NCBI GenBank assembly: GCA_964418595.1
Contig: CAYQMF010000189.1
Coordinates: 1 to 8,215 of the forward strand
From: CAYQMF01 sp964418595
GTDB lineage: Bacteria > Planctomycetota > UBA1135 > UBA2386
Length of the DNA: 8,215 nucleotides
Direction of reading: 5' to 3'
Shown: in pieces, positions 1 to 5,201 of the stretch
How positions within the stretch are numbered: the stretch's first letter is position 1
How the letters are laid out: each line of letters starts with the position of its first letter
Position numbers and translations under genes: made by a program
Notes under the pieces: model-generated
Seen by the model: the letters and a program-made list of their open reading frames with translations, nothing else
Told to the model about the DNA's origin: nothing
The model's database searches: none

Positions 1-55
1 TTGTGCGTCTCACCGAGAGTGGCGCGCGTGGTCCCAAGAAGCGTGGCGCACGACA

Positions 56-116
56 TCCGTGCCTCACGCGGCGCCGACAGACAGAGCGCGGCGCCGAGCG
101 CCGCGTGAGACACGGA
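56..116. repeat. Long inverted repeat (18/19 paired), candidate 3'-end hairpin
   Basis: Bases 56-74 are the reverse complement of 98-116, with one mismatch (62 against 110). The inner 12 bp, CTCACGCGGCGC at 63-74 and GCGCCGCGTGAG at 98-109, are perfect, and six further pairs lie outside the mismatch. The 23-base loop contains a second copy of the left-arm core: CGCGGCGCCGA occurs at 67-77 and again at 87-97. The right arm can therefore form either the long hairpin or a compact one (87-94 with 98-105, loop CGA). It lies about 70 bases past the pheT stop, so a role in ending or protecting the operon mRNA is likely. No T-run follows on the minus strand, so it is not a textbook intrinsic terminator. 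A dispersed palindromic element is the main alternative. Confidence 0.7.
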
Positions 117-175
117 AGGACGGAGAGACGGAACCGGAAAAGAGAGAGAGAGACAGAGAAAGAGAAAGAGGAAGG
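107..175 (-). promoter_or_regulatory. Pyrimidine-rich, rut-like tract after pheT
   Basis: The minus-strand transcript leaving pheT passes through 69 bases with no A and only seven G; the rest is C and U, with a CU-repeat core opposite 136-175 (one purine in 40 bases). This contrasts strongly with the GC-rich, G-containing surroundings. Rho binds unstructured, C-rich, G-poor RNA with spaced YC dinucleotides, and this stretch has those properties. It sits directly downstream of the last gene of an operon, where Rho loading would make sense. The assignment to Rho is inference. A simple-sequence repeat made by replication slippage, or a triplex-forming mirror tract, would look the same. Confidence 0.4.
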
Positions 176-183
176 CGGGGCCC

Positions 184-2574
184 CTACCCGCGCAGCTCCG
201 CCCCGATCTCGCTGGCGCCCTCGCGCACTCTCTGCAGGAAGCGCGCCTCGTCGTCGGCGGTGAGCGTGCGGTCGTCGGCGCTCAGCACGACCGTGAAGTT
301 GAGGCTCTTGGTGCCGGGCGGCAGGCGGTCGCCGCGGTAGACCTCGAAGAGCGTCACGTCGCCGACGAGCTTCTTGCCGGCGCGGCGCAGGAAGGTCTCG
401 ACGTCGGCGACGCGCGTCGCGGATGGCACGACGAGGGCGACGTCGACGGTCTGGCTCGGGAAGCGCGAGATGGGCTGCATCTGGCCGGGCGCGCGCCCGG
501 TGGCGAGGAGGGCGCGGATGTCGATGTTGGCGATCGCCGTGGTGGCCGGCAACGTGAGTGCGCGCGCGACCTGCGGGTGGATGCGCCCCAGGTAGCCGAC
601 TTCGCGGCCGCCGCGGGCGAGCGCGGCACTGCGGCCCGGGTGCAACCAGCCGACGTCACCCGACGCGGCGCGGTCGGTGAAGGTCACCGGCATGCCGACC
701 CGACGCAGCATCGACGCCACGCCGCTGCGCAGAGCAGGGGCGACCTCCGCGCCGTCCTCGCGTGCGGCGACCAGCGCGAACTCCAGGACTTCCTCCGGCA
801 GGCCGTGCGCATCGCGGTTCTCCGGGTGATAGCCCTTGCCGAGTTCCATGAGCCGCACCTCCGGTACCACGCGCAGGTTGCCCTGCACCGCGCCCAGCAG
901 GCTCGGCAGGACGTGGCGGCGGATCTGCGCCTGCTCGGGCGCGACGGGGTTCTTCACCTGGACGTGACCGTGCGCGTCGTCGCGGCACGCGGCGAGCAGG
1001 GCGTCGGGCACGAACGAGTAGTTGTAGACCTCGTGGCAGCCCAGCTCCGTGGCGCCGAGCTTCACCAGCGTGCGCGCGAGCCACAGCTCGGGCTCGCGGT
1101 GCGGCACGGTGAGCGCCGCCACCAGCGGCACCTCGGCGATGTTGTCGTAGCGGTGCATGCGGCCGACCTCTTCGATGAGGTCGTCCTCGATGGCGATGTC
1201 CTTGGTGGCGCGGAACGACGGCACGCCCACGTCGAACCCCGTCGCGGTCGCGCGCACGTCGAACTCGAGGCTGCGCAGGATGCCCTCCACCTCCTTGCCA
1301 GGCAGCGTCTTGCCGAGCTTGAGGTCGAGCCGGGCCTTGCGCAGCGCGATGCGCCGCGGTGCGAAGCGCCAGGCCGTGGGATCGACGATCGGGCCCGCGG
1401 CCCGCCCGCCGCCGGCCTCGCCGAGCGCGTGCAGGAACGCGTGGACCGCCACCTCGGCGTTCGCCGGGTCGAGGGCCTTCTCGAACCGGGCGCTGCTGTC
1501 GGTGCGCAGGCCCAGGCGCACACCGGTACGGCGCACGGTCGCGGCGTGGAAGGTCGCCGACTCGAGGAAGATCGCGCGCGTGTCGTCGGCGACCATCGAC
1601 TCCTCCCCGCCCATCACGCCGGCGAGCGCGACGGCGCGGCCGCCCGACGTGATCAGCAGATCGCCGGGCACGAGCTTGCGCTCGACGCCATCGAGGGTGC
1701 GCATGCTCTCGCCTTCGCGCGCATGTCGCACCACGATCCCGGCGGGATCGAGGCGGCGCAGGTCGAAGGCGTGCATCGGCTGGCCGAGGTCGAGCATCAC
1801 GAAGTTGGTGAGATCGACCAGGTTGTTGATCGGGCGCTGGCCGACGGCGACGAGCAGGCGCTGCAGCCACGCCGGCGACGGCGCGACCACGACGCCGTCG
1901 ATCACGAGCCCGCAGTAGCGGGGGCAGGCGCGCGGATCCTCGACGACGATGGCGCGGGTCTGGCCGGTCGCCGGGAGCGCCACCAGCGACGGCAGCGAAT
2001 GCAGCGGGCGGCCCCAGATCGCGGCCAGTTCGCGCGCCACGCCGCGATGCCCCCACAGGTCGGGCCGATGGTTGATCGACTTGTTGTCGATCTCGATCAC
2101 GTGGTCCTGCACCGGCAGCACGCTCGGCAGCGACGCGCCGACGCGCGCGCCGGCCGGCAGGACCAGGATGCCGTGGTGCTCGTCGCTGAGCCGCAGCTCC
2201 CGCTCCGAGCAGATCATGCCGTTGGACTCCACGCCGCGGAGCTTGGCCTTCTTGAGCGGCTTGGTCTCGCCGGGCAGGGTCACGCCGGGAAGCGCAACGG
2301 CGATCTTCTGCCCCTGCGCGACGTTGGGTGCGCCGCACACGATGGTCAACAGCTCGCCGGTGCCGGCGTCGACCTTGGTCACGCTGAGCTTGTCGGCATC
2401 GGGATGGCGGCCACACTCGACGACATGGCCGACCACGATCTGTTCGAGGCCGGCACCGAGGGTCTCGACGCCCTCGACCTCGGCGGTGCTGAGCGTGAGA
2501 TCATCGCGCACCTGCTCCGGCGACTTGCCGTCGAGGTCGACGTGGCGACCGAGCCAGCGGAAGCTCAGCTTCAT
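184..2574 (-). CDS. pheT: Phenylalanine--tRNA ligase beta subunit (PheT)
   Basis: Beta subunit of cytoplasmic alpha2-beta2 phenylalanyl-tRNA synthetase, which charges tRNA-Phe. The 796 residues are the usual bacterial full length. An EMAP/OB-fold tRNA-binding domain spans about 40-150 (HPDADKLSV at 57-65, GMICSERE at 119-126). The B3/B4 editing domain follows at about 200-390, with LGQPMHAFD at 263-271 and FLESATF at 336-342; H268 and E338 line up with the E. coli Tyr-editing residues His265 and Glu334. B5 and the degenerate synthetase-like core run from about 405 to 690, and the anticodon-binding FDX-ACB domain from about 700 to the end (RFPSQTVDVALVV at 704-716). The start at 2574 is chosen because its ATG overlaps the pheS TGA (ATGA) and is preceded by GAGGTG five bases upstream. 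An in-frame ATG at 2796 lies inside pheS and would add 74 unrelated residues. It is the last gene of the operon. Confidence 0.97.
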   Translation of the reverse strand: MKLSFRWLGRHVDLDGKSPEQVRDDLTLSTAEVEGVETLGAGLEQIVVGHVVECGRHPDADKLSVTKVDAGTGELLTIVCGAPNVAQGQKIAVALPGVTLPGETKPLKKAKLRGVESNGMICSERELRLSDEHHGILVLPAGARVGASLPSVLPVQDHVIEIDNKSINHRPDLWGHRGVARELAAIWGRPLHSLPSLVALPATGQTRAIVVEDPRACPRYCGLVIDGVVVAPSPAWLQRLLVAVGQRPINNLVDLTNFVMLDLGQPMHAFDLRRLDPAGIVVRHAREGESMRTLDGVERKLVPGDLLITSGGRAVALAGVMGGEESMVADDTRAIFLESATFHAATVRRTGVRLGLRTDSSARFEKALDPANAEVAVHAFLHALGEAGGGRAAGPIVDPTAWRFAPRRIALRKARLDLKLGKTLPGKEVEGILRSLEFDVRATATGFDVGVPSFRATKDIAIEDDLIEEVGRMHRYDNIAEVPLVAALTVPHREPELWLARTLVKLGATELGCHEVYNYSFVPDALLAACRDDAHGHVQVKNPVAPEQAQIRRHVLPSLLGAVQGNLRVVPEVRLMELGKGYHPENRDAHGLPEEVLEFALVAAREDGAEVAPALRSGVASMLRRVGMPVTFTDRAASGDVGWLHPGRSAALARGGREVGYLGRIHPQVARALTLPATTAIANIDIRALLATGRAPGQMQPISRFPSQTVDVALVVPSATRVADVETFLRRAGKKLVGDVTLFEVYRGDRLPPGTKSLNFTVVLSADDRTLTADDEARFLQRVREGASEIGAELRG

Positions 2575-2585
2575 GGCCCCACCTC
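2571..2585 (-). promoter_or_regulatory. pheS/pheT ATGA overlap with pheT ribosome binding site
   Basis: Reading the minus strand, the pheT ATG (2574-2572) and the pheS TGA (2573-2571) share the tetranucleotide ATGA. GAGGTG (2585-2580) ends five bases before the ATG and is a good Shine-Dalgarno match. Such an overlap normally means translational coupling, which suits two subunits needed in equal amounts. This is the only strong Shine-Dalgarno I find in front of a gene in this window, and it decides the pheT start. Confidence 0.8.
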
Positions 2586-3593
2586 GTCGAACTGGCGCAG
2601 GAAGCGCAGGTCGCCGCCGGTGAACAAGCGGATGTCGTCGATCTGATAGCGCAGCATCACCACGCGCTGCAGGCCCATGCCGAAGGCGAAGCCGGTGAAC
2701 TCCTCGGGGTCGATCCCGCCCGCCTGCAGCACCTTGGGGTGCACCATCCCGCACGGCAAGATCTCGATCCAGCCGGACTGCTTGCACACCTTGCAACCCT
2801 TGCCCGCGCAGAACGGGCAGTTCACGTCGAGTTCGAAGCCGGGCTCGACGAAGGGGAAGAAGCCGGGCCGCAGCCGCACCTTCACCTCGCGCGCGAGGAT
2901 CTGCCGCAGGCAGGTCTTCATCGTGTAGATGAGGTGGGCGGTCGAGATGCCGCGATCCACGACGAGACCCTCCATCTGGTAGAAGGTGTGCTCGTGGCTC
3001 GCGTCGACAGTCTCGGCGCGGAAGCAGCGACCGGGGACGATCACCTTCAGCGGCGGCGGGAAGCGGCGCATGGTGCGCACCTGCACCGGCGACGTGTGCG
3101 TGCGCAGCAACGTGCCGTCGGTGTTCCAGAAGGTGTCCTGCGTGTCCCGCGCCGGGTGGTCGCCCGGGATGTTCAGCGCCTCGAAGTTGAAGAACTCCGA
3201 TTCGACCTCCGGCCCGTCCTGCCAGGTGAAGCCCATCGACACGAACAGGTCGACGAGTTCGTTCTGGACGATGGTGATCGGGTGCAGGGTGCCGCGCGGC
3301 AGCGCCGGCCCGGGCTCGGTGGGATCGAAGTCGCCTCCCTGCAGGTCGGCGTCCATCGCGCGCGCCTGCAGGTCGGCGCGGCGTGCATCGACGGCGGCCT
3401 GCACAGCGACCTTGTGCTCGTTGAAGGCCTTGCCCGCCGCCGGCCGCTCCTCGCGCGGCAGCGTCGCCACCGACTTCACGAGTTCGGTGAGGATCCCTTT
3501 CTTGCCGAGGAGACGGGTCTCGACGGCACCGAGGGCCTCGAGATCGGCGGCGGAGGCGACCTCCGCCAGCCAGTCGTCACGGTTCACGTTCAT
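2571..3593 (-). CDS. pheS: Phenylalanine--tRNA ligase alpha subunit (PheS)
   Basis: Catalytic alpha subunit of phenylalanyl-tRNA synthetase: activates Phe with ATP and transfers it to tRNA-Phe. At 340 residues it is slightly longer than E. coli PheS (327). Residues 1 to about 85 form the charged N-terminal coiled-coil arm that contacts tRNA. The class II core follows: HPI at 104-106, motif 2 region from RCFRAETVDASHEHTF (189-204) to YQMEGL, and motif 3 GFAFGMGLQRVVML (301-314). A303 matches E. coli Ala294, which sets the size of the amino acid pocket. Two oddities: residues 259-270 carry C-x2-C-x4-C-x2-C, a zinc-knuckle-like insert found in a subset of bacterial PheS but absent in E. coli, and motif 3 has Gln309 where Glu usually precedes the ATP-binding Arg (R310). 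The start has only a weak ribosome site; the N-terminal sequence fits the family. It lies 82 bp after rplT and overlaps pheT by four bases. Confidence 0.97.
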   Translation of the reverse strand: MNVNRDDWLAEVASAADLEALGAVETRLLGKKGILTELVKSVATLPREERPAAGKAFNEHKVAVQAAVDARRADLQARAMDADLQGGDFDPTEPGPALPRGTLHPITIVQNELVDLFVSMGFTWQDGPEVESEFFNFEALNIPGDHPARDTQDTFWNTDGTLLRTHTSPVQVRTMRRFPPPLKVIVPGRCFRAETVDASHEHTFYQMEGLVVDRGISTAHLIYTMKTCLRQILAREVKVRLRPGFFPFVEPGFELDVNCPFCAGKGCKVCKQSGWIEILPCGMVHPKVLQAGGIDPEEFTGFAFGMGLQRVVMLRYQIDDIRLFTGGDLRFLRQFDEVGP

Positions 3594-3675
3594 GCGCCAC
3601 GCTCAGCCCTGCTGATCAGGTGTTGCGCGCGGCAGCGCGCGGGAGCGGGCGCCGTGCGCCGGAAGGATCGGTCCG
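3594..3675 (-). other. rplT-pheS gap with small GC hairpin and CTGATCAG palindrome
   Basis: This is the widest gap inside the operon. On the minus strand it contains GCGCGC-TGCC-GCGCGC (3640-3625), a 6-bp stem with a four-base loop, then the palindrome CTGATCAG (3619-3612), then the pheS start 18 bases on. No T-run follows the stem, so full termination between rplT and pheS is not indicated. The stem could attenuate, mark an RNA-processing site, or mean nothing: alternating GC is common at this base composition. A longer CTGATCAG-containing palindrome is also present in the rpmI-rplT gap. Confidence 0.3.
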
Positions 3676-4029
3676 CTAGGCGATCGCCGCGCGGGCCTTG
3701 TCGACGATCTGCTGGAACACGACCGGGTCGTGGATCGCCAGTTCCGACAGCTCCTTGCGGTTGAGCGTGATCCCGGCGCGAGCGATGCCGTTGATGAAGC
3801 GGCTGTACTGCATCCCCATCCCCCGGAGCGTGCCGGTGAGGCGGGTGATCCAGAGGCGACGGAAGTCGCGCTTCTTGCGGCGGCGGTCGTCGAACGCGTA
3901 CCGGTCGGCACGCATCGTGACTTCCTTCGCCGTGCGGAACAGCCGGCCGCGCCCGCCGCGGAAGCCTTTGGCCCGCTTGAGGACGCGATTGCGGCGTTGA
4001 CGAGTTGCTGGTCCGTTCGTGGCGCGCAT
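3676..4029 (-). CDS. rplT: 50S ribosomal protein L20
   Basis: L20 binds 23S rRNA early in 50S assembly and is essential for that assembly; in several bacteria it also represses its own operon by binding the leader mRNA. The 117-residue product has the family length and hallmarks: a basic N-terminal extension with VLKRAKGFRGGRGRLF (16-31), then RRRKKRDFRRLWITR (49-63), YSRFINGI (75-82), and the C-terminal LNRKELSELAIHDP (89-102). The C-terminal half is the globular domain that in E. coli mediates autoregulation. The N-terminus reads MRATNG rather than the common MARVKR, still in frame with the conserved core. It starts 28 bp after the rpmI stop; the palindrome TCTGATCAGA (4031-4040) lies just before the ATG and no clear Shine-Dalgarno is seen. 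Confidence 0.97.
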   Translation of the reverse strand: MRATNGPATRQRRNRVLKRAKGFRGGRGRLFRTAKEVTMRADRYAFDDRRRKKRDFRRLWITRLTGTLRGMGMQYSRFINGIARAGITLNRKELSELAIHDPVVFQQIVDKARAAIA

Positions 4030-4057
4030 GTCTGATCAGATCCGGTCTTGCTGCCCC

Positions 4058-4255
4058 TCAGGCGTGCCGCAGGGCTTCGGCCATCTGCTCGCCGATCGCT
4101 CCACCCTGGATGATCGCCTCGCGCAGGTGCCGCTTCCGCTTGCTGCTGCGCCGGACCATGATGTGGGAGGTGTTGGCCTGGTGACGCTTGACCTTGCCGG
4201 TCTTCGTCAACTTCATGCGCTTGCGCACGGCCTTCTTGGTCTTCTGCTTGGTCAT
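4058..4255 (-). CDS. rpmI: 50S ribosomal protein L35
   Basis: L35 is a small basic protein of the large ribosomal subunit. The 65-residue product has the usual length and signature: MTKQKTKKAVRKRMKLT at the N-terminus, TGKVKRHQANTSHI (19-32), then RRSSKRKRHLRE. The same frame stays open for 96 codons upstream, but the family begins at this MTKQKTKK Met, so 4255 is taken as the start. No Shine-Dalgarno is visible; the last 20 leader bases are C-rich. It is the first gene of the visible operon. infC, which normally precedes rpmI, is missing; a divergent membrane-protein gene lies there. The promoter must therefore lie in the 136 bp upstream or inside the divergent gene. Confidence 0.96.
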   Translation of the reverse strand: MTKQKTKKAVRKRMKLTKTGKVKRHQANTSHIMVRRSSKRKRHLREAIIQGGAIGEQMAEALRHA

Positions 4256-4278
4256 GGCGGGGCGGTTCTGAGGGCGCA

Positions 4279-4299
4279 GGAGGGTAGCTAGCACCCTCC
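4279..4299 (-). promoter_or_regulatory. Hairpin in rpmI 5' leader
   Basis: GGAGGGT (4279-4285) and ACCCTCC (4293-4299) form a perfect 7-bp stem around the 7-base loop AGCTAGC (as read on the plus strand). The stem begins 24 bases upstream of the rpmI ATG. There is no T-run after it in either direction, so it is not an obvious terminator. L20 represses rpmI-rplT operons by binding leader RNA that mimics its 23S site, so a leader structure is expected. A single short stem, however, is not enough to identify an L20 site. It could also be a DNA operator. Confidence 0.35.
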
Positions 4300-4342
4300 G
4301 ACACGGCAAGCGACGCCCCGCAAATCTTTGGCCGTCCGTTTC

Positions 4343-4378
4343 CCGGGCCCGCCCTTGCCCGCGCCCCGACCGGGCCCG
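4343..4378. repeat. Pair of CCGGGCCCG repeats in divergent promoter region
   Basis: CCGGGCCCG occurs at 4343-4351 and again at 4370-4378, offset by 27 bp. The inner CGGGCCCG is itself a perfect palindrome, so the two copies are both direct and inverted repeats. They lie 14-49 bases before the plus-strand membrane-protein start and about 90 bases before rpmI. Paired palindromes in a divergent promoter can be operators, but GGGCCC-rich words arise easily in DNA this GC-rich. Confidence 0.3.
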
Positions 4379-4391
4379 AGTCTCGTCGCGG

Positions 4392-5189
4392 ATGCTCGCC
4401 CAAGCCCTGCTCTGGCTCGCCGCGGTCGCGGCGCTCGTGGCGATCCTCGCCTCGGGTGGGGTCCGCCGGGCGGCGGGGGCGGTACTCATCGGCGCAGCGC
4501 TGGGGTTCCTGGCCCTCGCCATCGACGCTCCGGCGGAGCGCACCCTGGAAGTGACGAGCCCGTTCGCCGCCTACGTCGGCCAGACCGTCGAGCGCCGCGA
4601 GTTCGTGGTCGAGACCACCAGGGCCCCCGGCTTCGCCTGGCTGTTCCTGACGGCCGGGTTCTGTGCGCTCTGGGCGGTGGTCGCCTGGCGCGGCCGGCCC
4701 GCGCGCGGCGTGGCGCTGGCACCGCTCCTCCTGGCCTGGACCGGGGTCGCGCTCACGCTCGGGCTCGAGAAGCTCGCTGCTCCGGCGGAGGTGCTCGCCC
4801 TCCGCCTGGACGGCAGTGCGCTGCTCGGCGCGATCGGCGTGGCGATCGCCCTGGCGCGCAGCGGCCCGAGCCTGCTCGCGTACTTCCTGCAGCTCGTGCT
4901 GCTCATGACCGTGGTCCGCCTCCCGGTCGCGGTGTTCGCCGTGCTCGCGACGAAGTGGGGCCTCGGCACGAGCCTCGACGTGCACCGCATCGAGTTCTGC
5001 GCCCACCCGCTGGCGCAGACGCCGATGAGCTTCCAGGCCGGCTCCATGGACCAGCTCGCCAACCTGGTCTTCGTGCCGCACCTGCTCATCCAGCCGGTGC
5101 TGGCACTGCTCAGCGCCGGAGGCTTCGGGTTCCTGGTGCTGATGGCGCAGCGCGAGCACGGATCCCCGCCGCGCGCGCCGGCCGCCTGA
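4392..5189 (+). CDS. Polytopic membrane protein of unknown function
   Basis: I do not recognise this 265-residue protein. It has about six or seven hydrophobic segments, roughly 4-20, 24-46, 80-99, 105-124, 144-156 (marginal), 158-186 and 224-252. Two hydrophilic stretches interrupt them: 47-79, with several acidic and basic residues (ERRE at 67-70), and 187-223, which carries H198, C203 and H205 in HRIEFCAHP. The second is the most motif-like part and might be functional. The C-terminal 13 residues are a short polar tail. There is no cleavable signal peptide; the first segment looks like an anchor. The frame has no stop, its base use matches the neighbours, and it is the only plus-strand gene here, so it seems real although no homology supports it. 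ATG 4392 has no Shine-Dalgarno; no upstream in-frame start is close. It converges on the glycosyltransferase gene with 12 bp between stops. Confidence 0.7.
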   Translation: MLAQALLWLAAVAALVAILASGGVRRAAGAVLIGAALGFLALAIDAPAERTLEVTSPFAAYVGQTVERREFVVETTRAPGFAWLFLTAGFCALWAVVAWRGRPARGVALAPLLLAWTGVALTLGLEKLAAPAEVLALRLDGSALLGAIGVAIALARSGPSLLAYFLQLVLLMTVVRLPVAVFAVLATKWGLGTSLDVHRIEFCAHPLAQTPMSFQAGSMDQLANLVFVPHLLIQPVLALLSAGGFGFLVLMAQREHGSPPRAPAA

Positions 5190-5201
5190 TGGCCCCGGCT
5201 C

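Larger units (their letters stand above)
1..183. other. Non-coding region downstream of pheT
   Basis: I find no supportable gene in these 183 bases. Open frames cross them on both strands, but their translations are Arg/Glu-rich low-complexity products of GA-repeat and GC-rich DNA and resemble no family I know. The region has two clear structures, annotated separately: a purine-only tract on the plus strand next to the pheT stop, and a long inverted repeat further out. Both lie where the end of the rpmI-rplT-pheS-pheT transcript is expected. A minus-strand ATG at 54-56 opens a short frame that runs off the left edge, but too little is visible to call it a gene. Confidence 0.7.
4256..4391. promoter_or_regulatory. 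Divergent intergenic region between rpmI and membrane protein gene
   Basis: This 136-bp stretch must hold the promoters for the rpmI operon (minus) and for the plus-strand gene at 4392, unless one arises inside a neighbour. It contains the rpmI leader hairpin (4279-4299) and two CCGGGCCCG copies (4343-4351 and 4370-4378), listed separately. No confident sigma-70 promoter can be picked. The best minus-strand match is TTGCCG, 17 bases, TACCCT, weak in both boxes and overlapping the hairpin. No Shine-Dalgarno precedes either start codon. Confidence 0.4.

Noticed and set aside
1..56. Short minus-strand frame from ATG 54-56 running off the left edge
   Set aside because: Only 18 codons are visible, with no recognisable sequence and no ribosome site, and the ATG touches the inverted repeat.
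656..2416. 586-codon minus-strand frame overlapping pheT in another frame
   Set aside because: It is Arg/Ala/Gly-rich shadow translation of the pheT region, which is fully explained by an intact 796-residue PheT.
577..2646. 689-codon open frame on the plus strand, antisense to pheT
   Set aside because: The product is rich in Arg, Ala, His and Glu with no family features and mirrors the codon bias of pheT. Long antisense frames are normal in DNA this GC-rich.
2739..3764. 341-codon plus-strand frame antisense to pheS and the rplT 3' end
   Set aside because: Composition is shadow-like, it has no motif, and the opposite strand carries complete known genes.
4276..4311. Minus-strand TTGCCG-17-TACCCT as an rpmI promoter
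   Set aside because: It matches consensus at four of six and three of six bases and overlaps the hairpin, so it is not supportable as a called promoter.
3603..5159. 518-codon minus-strand frame across rplT, rpmI and the membrane-protein gene
   Set aside because: It passes through two ribosomal protein genes out of frame and antisense through a hydrophobic reading frame; its sequence is Glu/Arg/Gln-rich low complexity.
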